A stretch of 64,000 nucleotides of DNA from JBKHXF01 sp046566145 (GCA_046566145.1 JBKHXF010000032.1:62001-126000), one strand, 5' to 3'; shown: positions 44,790 to 52,975, numbered from the stretch's first letter. The notes: generated by a model from the letters alone, not told the origin. A program made the numbers and translations.

Positions 44790-46532
44790 GGGAGCGGTGC
44801 GTGCCGCCGGGGCGGGGCGGCCCGGGGGACCCGTGGTCCGACCGAGGTACACCTCCCCGCGCGCGGCGATGGGGCCGAGCCCGAGCTCCTGCGCGAACCC
44901 GACGCTGCGCTCGATCCAGGCCGTCGCGGCCGTGTCCCCGACCGCCGACGTGGCGTCCGCCACCGCGTCGAGCGCCCAGGCGTGCATCCAGCGGTAGGCG
45001 TCGGGGACGCTGGCGCAGAACGGGGGGAGGTCCGTCAGGATGCCGAGGCCCTCGCGCACCGCGGCCTGGTCGACACGCACGAGGCCGAGCGCCCGCAGCG
45101 CGCTCGTCCGGTAGCACGGGTCGTCGACCTGCTCGGCGAGCGCCGCCGCGTGCTCCGCGGTCGCAGCGGCTCGTGACAGGGCGCCGTGTCGCCGCAACGC
45201 CTCCGCGAGCAGGCTCTCCGGGAAGGGCACGTGGCTGGTCCAGTCGGCCCGGCGTGCGCGGGTGACGGCGGACCCGAGCGTCGCCACGGCGTCCCCCTGC
45301 CCGGTCAGCAGCTGCTGGCGGCCGAGCACGGTCGTCGCGTAGGTCCCGAGCCGCGTGTCACCCGTCCGGTCCGCGAGGTCCGACGCGGCGGCCAGCAGGT
45401 CGGCGGCGTGCTGGAGCTCGCCGACGTCGTCGCGGCCCACCCCCTCGTAGACGTCCACCCACCCGGTCGTCGCCGGGTCGTCGGTCGCCCGTCGGGCTCG
45501 GTCGAACCACACGAAGCACCGGGCGTAGCGCCCGCGCAGCAGGTCCACGTAGCCGAGCTGTCGGGCGGCGGCCGCCGCGAGCGCGGCATCGCCGAGGTCC
45601 TCGGCGATGGGCAGGGCCTCGTGCAGGAGGGTCGGGCCGTCGTCGTCGGTGCTGCGCACGCTCTGGACGAGCGCCCGCCCGAGGGTCACCAGCGCCCGCG
45701 CCAGCAGCGCCCGGTTGCCCAGTGCCCGGGCCGCCACGACCGCGCTGCGCAGGGCCTGGAGCCCGGCGTCCACGGCGCCTGCGGCCAGGGCGGCCTCGCC
45801 CGCCTCGAGCTGAGCGACGACCGCCATCGGCCCGGTGGCGTGACGGTTCCCGCCCGGGACCGCCCGACGTGCGTCGGCGAACCGGGCGGACGGGTCGATC
45901 CCGAGGTGGTCGCGGAGGAGCGCGGTCGCCGAACGAGCGACGTCGGCGGCGTCGTCGGTCCGGCCGGCGAGGTGGAGGCAGCGGACGAGCAGCGCCCAGA
46001 CGTCCTCGTCGAGGGGGGCGGCAGCGGCCGCGGCCTCGGCGATGCGGATCGCCCCTGCGTGGTCACCGCGACCCAGCCGGTCGAGCGTCGCCTCGCGGCG
46101 GACGTCGAGCACGAGGCGTCGCGTGTGGCGTCGGGCGGCCTCGAGCCACGTGGCCGCAGCCGGGGACGTGGTGAGCTCGACACCGGTGAGCAGGTCGTCG
46201 TCGAGACCGTCGAGCGACAGCGCCGCCGCCGCGTCCCCGGCGCGCAGGAGGGCGACGTCGACGGTCGCGTCGGCCGGCAGCGCGAGCCGGAGCGGGTCCC
46301 CGTCGATCTCCACGCCGAGCGCGCGGCGCAGGTGCGACAGGTTCCACCGCAACGCCCCGGCAGGGTCCGACGCGTCCGGGAACAGGTCCGCGATGACCCG
46401 GCTCCGGGGGACCGGGGCGTCGGTGAGCAGGAGCCGGGCGAGCAGGACCCAGGCCTTGTCGCCACGCAGCGACACCTCGTGCCCGTCCCGGATGGCGAGT
46501 CGGGGGCCGAGCAGGCGCAGGTGCAGGGACAT
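44787..46532 (-). CDS. BTAD/AfsR-type transcriptional regulator with helical repeats
   Basis: The 581-residue protein starts with an OmpR-like winged helix (LHLRLLGPRLAIRDGHEVSLRGDKAWVLLARLLL, then LRWNLSHLRRALG, typical of SARP/BTAD regulators). The bacterial transcriptional activator domain follows (VDVALLRAGDAAAALSL to HLGIDPSARFADARR). The C-terminal 340 residues are Ala-rich helical repeats of TPR type, without an NB-ARC ATPase. Such proteins activate nearby genes by binding short direct repeats. It precedes tnaA on the same strand, and four heptamers in its upstream region (46586-46643) look like its own sites. Confidence 0.85.
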   Translation of the reverse strand: MSLHLRLLGPRLAIRDGHEVSLRGDKAWVLLARLLLTDAPVPRSRVIADLFPDASDPAGALRWNLSHLRRALGVEIDGDPLRLALPADATVDVALLRAGDAAAALSLDGLDDDLLTGVELTTSPAAATWLEAARRHTRRLVLDVRREATLDRLGRGDHAGAIRIAEAAAAAAPLDEDVWALLVRCLHLAGRTDDAADVARSATALLRDHLGIDPSARFADARRAVPGGNRHATGPMAVVAQLEAGEAALAAGAVDAGLQALRSAVVAARALGNRALLARALVTLGRALVQSVRSTDDDGPTLLHEALPIAEDLGDAALAAAAARQLGYVDLLRGRYARCFVWFDRARRATDDPATTGWVDVYEGVGRDDVGELQHAADLLAAASDLADRTGDTRLGTYATTVLGRQQLLTGQGDAVATLGSAVTRARRADWTSHVPFPESLLAEALRRHGALSRAAATAEHAAALAEQVDDPCYRTSALRALGLVRVDQAAVREGLGILTDLPPFCASVPDAYRWMHAWALDAVADATSAVGDTAATAWIERSVGFAQELGLGPIAARGEVYLGRTTGPPGRPAPAARTAP

Positions 46533-46585
46533 GGCGGTCCTCCGGGCCGGCCGGGCCGACCGACGTCGCAGTGTCGCGCACCGGC

Positions 46586-46643
46586 GTGTGACGCGGCGTG
46601 TGACCGGTCCACGAGGGCCTCGGGGTCACACGAGCCGTCACAC
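46586..46643. promoter_or_regulatory. Four GTGTGAC/GTCACAC heptamers, likely BTAD-regulator operator
   Basis: GTGTGAC occurs at 46586-46592 and 46598-46604. Its inverse GTCACAC occurs at 46625-46631 and 46637-46643. Each pair has a 12-nt step and the two pairs face each other symmetrically. SARP/BTAD proteins are known to bind heptamer direct repeats. The site lies between the divergent regulator and DUF4242 genes and could control both. Confidence 0.6.
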
Positions 46644-46713
46644 GGGGTGCCCGGACCGTGCTCGCGGGCCACAACGGCTGCACGACATCAGCACCGTCGA
46701 GAGAGGGAACCAC

Positions 46714-46989
46714 GTGAGGACCTACATCATCGAGCGAACCATCCCCGGGGCGTCCGGCCTGTCCGGCGACGACCTCCGAGGGATCGCGACGACGTCGAAC
46801 GGCGTCGTCGACGGTCTGGGGGTCCCCTACGAGTGGGACCACAGCTACGTCGCGGGTGACCGGATCATCTGCGTGCATCGCGCCGAGAACGAGGAGGCGG
46901 TCCGCGAGCACGCCCGGCGCGGGAACTTCCCGGTCGACTCCGTCACCGAGGTCGCGGCGGTCTTCGGCCCGGAGACCGCCGGCGCCTGA
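46714..46989 (+). CDS. DUF4242 protein
   Basis: The 91-residue protein has the DUF4242 pattern: RTYIIERTIPGASGLSGDDLRGIATTSNGVVDGLGVPYEWDHSYVAGDRIICVHRAENEEAVREHARRGNFPVDSVTEVAAVF is its span in outline, a small ferredoxin-like fold. A Streptomyces homologue has been reported to bind nickel; a general role is not known. GAGAGAGGG lies before the GTG. A terminator follows, so the gene is probably transcribed alone from the region shared with the BTAD regulator. Confidence 0.82.
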   Translation: MRTYIIERTIPGASGLSGDDLRGIATTSNGVVDGLGVPYEWDHSYVAGDRIICVHRAENEEAVREHARRGNFPVDSVTEVAAVFGPETAGA

Positions 46990-47010
46990 CGCCCCGCACG
47001 ACCCTCCCGT

Positions 47011-47038
47011 CCGCCCGGGGCCTGCCCGCCCCGGGCGG
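47011..47038 (+). terminator. Terminator-like hairpin after the DUF4242 gene
   Basis: An 11-bp perfect stem (arm CCGCCCGGGGC) with a 6-nt loop lies 21 nt after the stop codon. The likely arcA -10 (TAGGGT, 47046-47051) follows directly. Confidence 0.65.
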
Positions 47039-47045
47039 GCGCGGG

Positions 47046-47051
47046 TAGGGT
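47046..47051 (+). promoter_or_regulatory. -10-like TAGGGT before arcA
   Basis: TAGGGT lies 43 nt before the arcA GTG and directly after the preceding terminator hairpin, a placing that recurs in this window. Confidence 0.35.
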
Positions 47052-47094
47052 GCCGGGCCCCACACCGGGGGCCGAGCCCACTGGAGCGACCGAC

Positions 47095-48333
47095 GTGCAC
47101 GTTGCCGACGCACCCTCGACGCGCGTGGCCGGGAGCGTTCGGTCCGAGGTCGGGCGCCTCCGCACGGTGCTGCTGCACCGCCCGGGGCTCGAGCTCGGCC
47201 GCATCACGCCGACCAACAAGGACGACCTGCTCTTCGACGAGCTGCTGTGGGTCGAGCACGCCCAGGCGGAGCACGACGCCTTCACCGACCTGCTCGAGGG
47301 CAACGGTGTCGAGGTCCTCCACGTCGAGCGTCTGCTCGCCGAGGTGCTCGCGGACCGCGACCTCGCCGCGGAGGTGGTGCACGCGCAGGTCACCCCGCAG
47401 CAGTGTGGCCCGCAGGCGGTCGACCGGGTCCGCTCGTTCCTGCTCGACCTCGACACCACGGAGCTCGTCGACCACCTCTTCGGCGGCGTGACCATCGAGG
47501 AGGCCGGCGCCGGACAGGGCCTCGTCTCGGCGGCCTCGGCCCCCAACGAGCTGTTCCTCGACCCCCTGCCGAACGCCGTGTTCATGCGGGACTCGTCCGC
47601 GTGGATCGGGGAGGGCGCCGTGCTCTCGCCGATGAACCGCCTCGTGCGCCGGCGGGAGACCGACCTGCTGCGCCTGCTGCTGACCCGGCACCCGCGCTTC
47701 GCCGGCGCACCCATCTGGTTCGGCGGCGACCCGGGTGACCACGTCCCCGCCACCTTCGAGGGCGGCGACCTGCTCGTCGTCGGGGAGCGCGGGCTCGCGG
47801 TCGGGATCTCCGAGCGCACCACGCCCTCCGGCGTCGAGGTGCTCGCGACCCGGCTGTTCGCCGCCGGCGCGGTCGACCGCGTCCTCGCCGTGGACCTGCC
47901 GAAGGTCCGCGCCGCCATGCACCTCGACACCATCGTCACGCAGGTCGACGTCGACGCGTTCATCACCTACCCGGCGTTCACGCCGCAGCTGCGCTGCTTC
48001 CAGGTGACCCCGGACGGCGCCGGCGGGGTGGCGGTCACCGACGCCGCCGGCCTGATGCAGGGGCTCGCCTGGGCCGCGGGGCTCGACCACGCTCGCGCCA
48101 TCGAGCCGGCGCTCGGCTCGACCCGCGCTGAGCGGGAGCAGTGGAACGACGCGAACAACACGCTCGCGATCGCGCCCGGCGTGGTCGTCGCCTACGAGCG
48201 GAACGTCGCCACCAACGAGATCCTCGAGCGTGCCGGCGTCACGGTGCACACCATCCCGAGCTACGAGCTGCCGCGTGGTCGGGGTGGTCCGCGCTGCATG
48301 TCCTGCCCGGTCCTGCGCGACCCGGTCGGGTGA
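47095..48333 (+). CDS. arcA: Arginine deiminase
   Basis: The 412-residue enzyme hydrolyses arginine to citrulline and ammonia. Conserved segments are the start VGRLRTVLLHRPGLELGRITP, NAVFMRDSSAWIG, the Glu/His region FEGGDLLVVGERGLAVGISERTTP and LPKVRAAMHLDTIVT. The catalytic Cys is in RGRGGPRCMSCPVLRDP near the C-terminus. Neither arcB, arcC nor the arginine/ornithine antiporter is adjacent, so this is not a complete deiminase operon. The GTG has GGAG 9 nt upstream. An ABC ATPase gene overlaps its stop by 4 nt. Confidence 0.95.
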   Translation: MHVADAPSTRVAGSVRSEVGRLRTVLLHRPGLELGRITPTNKDDLLFDELLWVEHAQAEHDAFTDLLEGNGVEVLHVERLLAEVLADRDLAAEVVHAQVTPQQCGPQAVDRVRSFLLDLDTTELVDHLFGGVTIEEAGAGQGLVSAASAPNELFLDPLPNAVFMRDSSAWIGEGAVLSPMNRLVRRRETDLLRLLLTRHPRFAGAPIWFGGDPGDHVPATFEGGDLLVVGERGLAVGISERTTPSGVEVLATRLFAAGAVDRVLAVDLPKVRAAMHLDTIVTQVDVDAFITYPAFTPQLRCFQVTPDGAGGVAVTDAAGLMQGLAWAAGLDHARAIEPALGSTRAEREQWNDANNTLAIAPGVVVAYERNVATNEILERAGVTVHTIPSYELPRGRGGPRCMSCPVLRDPVG

Positions 48334-49133
48334 GCGGTCCGGCGGCATCCCCCGTCATCGCCCTGCGCGACGTCCGCGTGGTCACCGACGGCGCGGTGCT
48401 GCTCGACGACGTGTCGCTGGAGGTCCCGGCGGGGGGCCACACGGTCCTGCTGGGCCCCAACGGCGCCGGCAAGACCACCCTGCTCCGGGTGCTGACCGGC
48501 TACCGGTTCCCGACGACGGGACGGGTGGAGGTCCTCGGTCGGCTGCTCGGCCGGACCCACGTCCGGACCCTGCGACCGCTCGTCGGGCTCGTGTCCGCCG
48601 GGCTCGGCGACCTGCTCGACCGGCGGGCGCGCGTCGCCGACCTCCTCGCGGCGGCGCGCGACGGCGCCACCGCGCCGGTGCCTCGCGCCGCGGCCGGCGC
48701 GGCCCCCGACCCCGGCGCGCTCGAGGCCCTCGCCCGGGTCGGCGCGACCCACCTCGCGACCCGCACCGGCGGGACCCTGTCGCAGGGGGAGTGGCAGCGG
48801 GTGACGATCGCGCGGGCGCTGGTGACGGCCCCCCCGCTGCTCGTGCTCGACGAGCCGTTCGCCGGTCTCGACGTCGGGGCGCGGGAGGACCTGCTCGCCG
48901 ACCTCGACCGGCTGTGCCGCGACCCGGAGGGGCCGACGCTGCTGCTGGTGACGCACCACCTCGAGGAGGTCCCGCCGGCGGTGACCCGCGCGGTGCTGCT
49001 CGCGGGTGGCCGCGTGGTGGCCGCCGGCGCGGTCGACGACGTGCTCGCGGACGGGCCGCTCACCGAGGCCTTCGGCGTGCCGCTGCGCGTGGTCGTGGAC
49101 GACGTCGGTCGGCGGCACGCCCGCCGGCGCTGA
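48330..49133 (+). CDS. ABC transporter-type ATPase without an adjacent permease
   Basis: The 267-residue protein has Walker A GPNGAGKTT (about 38-46), signature LSQGEWQRVTIARALV, Walker B LLVLDEPFAGLD and the H-loop LLVTHHLEEV. The signature replaces the usual SGG by SQG, as in ModF/YlmA-type ATPases. No membrane gene is near, so it may act with a distant permease or in a non-transport role. Its GTG overlaps the arcA stop by 4 nt (GTGA). This coupling suggests a link to arginine or its products, but nothing else in the sequence supports one. Confidence 0.85.
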   Translation: MSGPAASPVIALRDVRVVTDGAVLLDDVSLEVPAGGHTVLLGPNGAGKTTLLRVLTGYRFPTTGRVEVLGRLLGRTHVRTLRPLVGLVSAGLGDLLDRRARVADLLAAARDGATAPVPRAAAGAAPDPGALEALARVGATHLATRTGGTLSQGEWQRVTIARALVTAPPLLVLDEPFAGLDVGAREDLLADLDRLCRDPEGPTLLLVTHHLEEVPPAVTRAVLLAGGRVVAAGAVDDVLADGPLTEAFGVPLRVVVDDVGRRHARRR

Positions 49134-49136
49134 CGG

Positions 49137-49823
49137 TCAGCCCGTGACGCGGGCGTGGAGCTCGCGCAGCCGGCCGGCGACGTCCCCCGTGAGCGGCGTC
49201 CCGTGCGCCAGCAGCAGCGTCCCCGGTTCGAGGTCGGCGAGCGTCAGCATCGAGGCGTGGCTGCGCCCGACGTCGGAGCAAAACGCCGCGAACGACGGCC
49301 CGAGCCGGAACACGTTGAACACGGCGTCACCGCCGATCGTGATGCCCCGGGCGGGCAGGTGGAAGGCCGTGTGACCGGGGGAGTGGCCCGGTGTCGGGAC
49401 GGCGACCAGCCCGCCGGCGACGGCGAGGCGCTCGGGGACCGGGCGGACCGACGGCACCGGGGCCACGGTATGGGCGAAGCGCCCGAGGACCCGGCCGCCG
49501 AGCGTCGCGGGGTCGTTCGGGGGCATCTCGCCGCTCGCGACCCAGGGCACGTCGCCGGCGCCGGCGAGCACCTCGCCGACGCGGAACCGCTCGACGAGCT
49601 CCGCGGCGCCGCCGGCGTGGTCGGGGTGGCAGTGGGTCAGCAGCAGCCGGTCGACGCGGTCGAACCCGAGCCGGCCGAGGGCGCCGACGATGCGACGGTG
49701 GACGGCCGCGACCGACGCGTCGACGACGGTCACGCCGCTGTCGTCGTCGGCCAGCACCCACACGTTGACGTACGGGAGCGTCTCGACCTGCCACACCCCG
49801 TCGCCGACCTGGTCGATCCGCAC
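49137..49823 (-). CDS. Metallo-beta-lactamase-fold hydrolase
   Basis: The 228-residue protein has the metal site THCHPDHAGG (about 63-72), the second His in TPGHSPGHTAFH, the bridging Asp in IGGDAVFN and the last His in LLAHG. The site is complete, so hydrolysis is likely. The family includes glyoxalase II-like thioesterases, lactonases and RNases; the size and short helical insert (FRLGPSFAAFCSD) fit the glyoxalase II-like group. The GTG start is at 49823. It converges on the ABC ATPase gene with 3 nt between. Confidence 0.85.
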   Translation of the reverse strand: MRIDQVGDGVWQVETLPYVNVWVLADDDSGVTVVDASVAAVHRRIVGALGRLGFDRVDRLLLTHCHPDHAGGAAELVERFRVGEVLAGAGDVPWVASGEMPPNDPATLGGRVLGRFAHTVAPVPSVRPVPERLAVAGGLVAVPTPGHSPGHTAFHLPARGITIGGDAVFNVFRLGPSFAAFCSDVGRSHASMLTLADLEPGTLLLAHGTPLTGDVAGRLRELHARVTG

Positions 49824-49912
49824 GCACGCTCCCGTCCGCCGGGGTGGACCGCCCGGCCGCGGGCAGCCTACGTCCGGCCTGGGTCGGTGCGGGCGCGGAC
49901 GTGAACGCGGGT

Positions 49913-49918
49913 TAACCT
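49913..49918 (+). promoter_or_regulatory. -10-like TAACCT before the thiolase gene
   Basis: TAACCT lies 54 nt before the ATG at 49973 in an otherwise GC-rich spacer. No matching -35 is clear. Confidence 0.3.
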
Positions 49919-49972
49919 CGCCGGGCCGGCCCGATCGGGCCGGGACACCAGCACCAACAGCGAGGACCCGCC

Positions 49973-51193
49973 ATGGCTGAGGCCGTCATCGTCGCGACCG
50001 CCCGCACCCCCATCGGTCGCGCCTTCAAGGGGTCGATGACCGGGCTCCGCCCGGACGACCTGACCGCGACCATCATCCAGGCCGCGATGGACAAGGTCCC
50101 GCAGCTCGACCCGTCGCTGGTCGAGGACCTGCACCTCGGGTGTGGTCTCCCGGGCGGCGAGCAGGGCTTCAACATGGCCCGCGTCGTCACGACGCTGCTC
50201 GGCTGGCAGGACGTCCCCGGCACGACCCTGACCCGGTACTGCGCGTCGTCGCTGCAGACCACCCGGATGGCGTTCCACGCCATCAAGGCCGGCGAGGGCG
50301 ACGTGTTCGTGTCCGCCGGCGTGGAGATGGTGTCTCGGTACGTGAAGGGCAACTCCGACTCCCTCGACGGGACGATGAACCCGCGCTTCGAGGAGGCGCA
50401 GGAGCGCACCAAGCAGGTCGCCGAGCAGGGCGCCGACGGCTGGGAGAACCCGGTCGACCTCGGCAAGCTCCCCGACATCTACATCCCGATGGGGCAGACC
50501 GCCGAGAACGTCGCGCTGCTCGAGGGTGTCTCCCGCGAGGCGATGGACGACTTCGCCTACGAGTCGCAGATGCGGTACGCGAAGGCCGACGCCGAGGGCT
50601 TCTGGGCGAACGAGATCACCCCGATCGAGCTGCCCGACGGCTCCACGCTCTCGACCGACGACTCGCCCCGCGCCAACACCGAGCGCGACAAGATGTCCGA
50701 GCTCGCCCCGGTGTTCCGCCCCGACGGTCGCGTCACCGCCGGCAACGCCTGCCCCCTCAACGACGGTGCCGCGGCCGTGGTCATCATGAGCGACACCAAG
50801 GCCGCCGAGCTCGGCATCGAGCCGCTCGCGCGCATCGTGTCCACGGGCGTCTCCGCGCTCAACCCGGAGATCATGGGCCTCGGCCCGGTCGAGGCGACCC
50901 GCAAGGCGCTGGCCAACGCCGGCATGTCCATCGGGGACATCGACATCGCCGAGATCAACGAGGCGTTCGCGGCGCAGGTCCTGCCGTCGGCCGACCAGCT
51001 CGGCATCGACCACGAGAAGCTGAACCCGCACGGCGGCTCGATCGCCGTCGGCCACCCGTTCGGCGCGACCGGCGCCCGCATCACCGGCACCCTCATCAAC
51101 GGCCTGCGGCACCGAGACGGCACCTTCGGGCTCGAGACGATGTGCGTCGGCGGCGGGCAGGGCATGGCGATGATCATCGAGCGCCTGAAGTGA
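49973..51193 (+). CDS. Acetyl-CoA C-acyltransferase (thiolase)
   Basis: The 406-residue enzyme has the thiolase triad: Cys90 in TRYCASSLQTTRMA, His361 in GGSIAVGHPFGATGAR and Cys391 in MCVGGGQGMA. The region NACPLNDGAAAVVIMS and NEAFAAQVLPSADQLGI is also typical. It is 406 residues long, like FadA-type degradative enzymes, which cleave 3-ketoacyl-CoA in beta-oxidation; a biosynthetic acetoacetyl-CoA role is possible. It stands alone between a promoter-like box and a terminator. Confidence 0.92.
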   Translation: MAEAVIVATARTPIGRAFKGSMTGLRPDDLTATIIQAAMDKVPQLDPSLVEDLHLGCGLPGGEQGFNMARVVTTLLGWQDVPGTTLTRYCASSLQTTRMAFHAIKAGEGDVFVSAGVEMVSRYVKGNSDSLDGTMNPRFEEAQERTKQVAEQGADGWENPVDLGKLPDIYIPMGQTAENVALLEGVSREAMDDFAYESQMRYAKADAEGFWANEITPIELPDGSTLSTDDSPRANTERDKMSELAPVFRPDGRVTAGNACPLNDGAAAVVIMSDTKAAELGIEPLARIVSTGVSALNPEIMGLGPVEATRKALANAGMSIGDIDIAEINEAFAAQVLPSADQLGIDHEKLNPHGGSIAVGHPFGATGARITGTLINGLRHRDGTFGLETMCVGGGQGMAMIIERLK

Positions 51194-51219
51194 CCCACCT
51201 CCCGGCGGGACGCACCCGC

Positions 51220-51225
51220 TAGCGT
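51220..51225 (+). promoter_or_regulatory. -10-like TAGCGT before the Nudix gene
   Basis: TAGCGT lies 49 nt before the Nudix GTG and just ahead of a 13-bp hairpin (51229-51257). If it is a promoter, the hairpin is in the 5' leader rather than only a terminator. Confidence 0.3.
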
Positions 51226-51228
51226 CGA

Positions 51229-51257
51229 CGAGGCCCGCCGGACACCGGCGGGCCTCG
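51229..51257 (+). terminator. Hairpin between thiolase and Nudix genes
   Basis: A perfect 13-bp stem (arm CGAGGCCCGCCGG) with loop ACA lies 35 nt after the thiolase stop. It most simply ends the thiolase transcript, but it also lies 17 nt before the Nudix GTG. Confidence 0.65.
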
Positions 51258-51274
51258 CGGCGTCAGGAGGGCGC

Positions 51275-52132
51275 GTGACCGGCGACGAGGGCGGGGCGGA
51301 CGCCCGGACGGTCCGGCTGGAGGCGTGGACCGGGCCGGTCGACCCGGACGACCCGAACGCGGCGTTCAAGCACGAGGTCGCGGGGACGTCGCTGCTCGAC
51401 CCGCTCGCCACGCTCGAGGGGCTCTCCGCCCTGGTCGGCGTGCCGGTGGGCGCGCTCGCCCGTCACGTGCTCGCCCGGTGGGCCGCGGCGGGCTCCGAGG
51501 CGCTGCTCGAGCTCGGGCCGAGCACCGTGGAGCGCATGGCGGACATCGTCGAGCAGGCCAGGGCCGACGGGAGCGACGCGGCCCGTGTCGAGGCGTTCGA
51601 GGCGCTCGCGCCGCTGGTGACGTGGCTCGGTGCCGGCCTCGAGGACCCGCGCGGCACGTACCCCGCCGGCGGCGCCGGTCCGCGCCGGCGGGTGCGCGTC
51701 GGCGTGTACGGCGTCGCCACGACACCGGAGGTGCTCCTGCTCGTGCGCATCGCGCCGGGGTGGCCACGGGCCGGCTCGTGGACCCTGCCCGGCGGGGGGC
51801 TCCACCACGGCGAGGACGTGCTCGCCGGGCTCGCCCGGGAGTTCGAGGAGGAGACCGGCCTGGTGCCGTCGCGACCCCGGTTGCTGGACGCGACCTCGAC
51901 CCACCTCCCACCGAACGAGCGGTTCCCCGACGAGGACCTGCACCACGTGCAGCTGCTCTACGCCGTCGACGTCGACCCGGACGCCGAGCTCCACCAAGAG
52001 CTCGACGAGTCGACCGACGCGGCCGCGTGGGTGCGCCGCGAGGCGCTGCCCGGCATGGAGCTGCACCCGCTCGCGCGCCGGGCATCGGCGCTCCTCGCCC
52101 GGGGGGCCAGCCCGGCCGGGGACGTCAGCTGA
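51275..52132 (+). CDS. Nudix hydrolase with N-terminal DUF6027-like domain
   Basis: The 285-residue protein has two parts. The first 110 residues or so (LEAWTGPVDPDDPNAAFKHEV, then LVGVPVGALARHVLARWAAAGSEALLELG) look like the small helical DUF6027 family of actinobacteria. The second is a Nudix domain from about 140, with a complete box GGGLHHGEDVLAGLAREFEEETGL (G-x5-E-x7-RE-x2-EE-x-G). It should hydrolyse a nucleoside diphosphate linked to another moiety. AGGAGG lies before the GTG. Its stop overlaps the 3' end of the convergent regulator gene by 8 nt. Confidence 0.85.
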   Translation: MTGDEGGADARTVRLEAWTGPVDPDDPNAAFKHEVAGTSLLDPLATLEGLSALVGVPVGALARHVLARWAAAGSEALLELGPSTVERMADIVEQARADGSDAARVEAFEALAPLVTWLGAGLEDPRGTYPAGGAGPRRRVRVGVYGVATTPEVLLLVRIAPGWPRAGSWTLPGGGLHHGEDVLAGLAREFEEETGLVPSRPRLLDATSTHLPPNERFPDEDLHHVQLLYAVDVDPDAELHQELDESTDAAAWVRREALPGMELHPLARRASALLARGASPAGDVS

Positions 52133-52832
52133 TCAGCCCGAGCCGGAAGCCGCGGGCGACCGCGCCGGTGCGGTCGGGGGTGTCCAGCTTGGCCAGCAGG
52201 TTCTGCACGTGGGTCTTGACCGTCCGCGCCGACACGCCGAGCCGCGTGCCGATCTCCGCGTTCGTCATGCCCTCCGCGAGCAGCTGGAGCACCTCGAGCT
52301 CGCGGGGGGTGACGGCGTCTCCCCCCGGGCCGGGCTGCTCCGTCCGCCACGACGCCGCCAGCTGCACGGCGACCTCCGGCGGGACCACACGCTCACCCGC
52401 CGCGGTGGCGGTCACGGCAGCGCGGAGCTCCGACTCGCTGGCGCGCGAGAGCACGAAGCTGTCGACCCCGGCGATGACGGCCTCGCGCAGGTCGACCACG
52501 TTGATGCTCTCGGCCACGACGAGCACGTGCAGCTCGGGGCGCACCGACCTCGCGACCGCGATCGCGTGGAACGGGTCGGCGTCGTGCTGGTCGATCCCGA
52601 CCACGGCGACGTCCGGGGTCCGTGACTCCACCAGCCCCAGCAGCCCGTCGGTCCGGTCGGCGCCGACGACGGTCGCGTCGCCCGCCCCGAGGACGGCGCA
52701 GAGGCCGGCTCGGACGAGCGGGCGGTCGTCGGTGACGACGAGGGTCGTCCGCGTCGCCGTCGCGCCGCCCGGCCCCGGCGCCGTGGGGCCCGGGTCGGTC
52801 GGCAGCCTGCTGCGCGGGTCGGGGCCGACCAC
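52125..52832 (-). CDS. LuxR-type regulator with degenerate receiver domain
   Basis: The 235-residue protein has a disordered N-terminus (about 30 residues). The receiver-like domain is TTLVVTDDRPLVRAGLCAVL onward. The C-terminal LuxR HTH is intact (VTPRELEVLQLLAEGMTNAEIGTRLGVSARTVKTHVQNLLAKL). In the receiver the phosphoacceptor position is Gly (DVAVVGIDQH where DVVLLDLRM is usual), and the conserved Lys after the fifth strand is replaced (FVLSRAS). It is therefore unlikely to be switched by phosphorylation. No kinase gene is adjacent. The GTG has GAGGAG 6 nt upstream. It diverges from the coiled-coil gene. Confidence 0.85.
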   Translation of the reverse strand: MVGPDPRSRLPTDPGPTAPGPGGATATRTTLVVTDDRPLVRAGLCAVLGAGDATVVGADRTDGLLGLVESRTPDVAVVGIDQHDADPFHAIAVARSVRPELHVLVVAESINVVDLREAVIAGVDSFVLSRASESELRAAVTATAAGERVVPPEVAVQLAASWRTEQPGPGGDAVTPRELEVLQLLAEGMTNAEIGTRLGVSARTVKTHVQNLLAKLDTPDRTGAVARGFRLGLIS

Positions 52833-52939
52833 GTGGGCTCCTCGCTCGCTCGAGCGCGCGCACGTGCGTGCACGCCCCGCAATCATCCCCAGCCGGGCCT
52901 CGCCCCGCGCGGCTTCCGCGGGTGGTCTTGCAGGCCCAC

Positions 52940-52975
52940 CGACCACCCGGAGGTACTAGTCCGGACGGGTGGTCG
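52940..52975. promoter_or_regulatory. Dyad CGACCACCC-N18-GGGTGGTCG between LuxR-type and coiled-coil genes
   Basis: The 9-bp arms (52940-52948 and 52967-52975) match perfectly around a TACTAGT-containing centre. A third GGGTGGTC half-site lies at 52920-52927. The dyad lies between divergent genes 108 and 79 nt from their starts, so it may control both. The likely binder is the LuxR-type protein. Confidence 0.5.
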
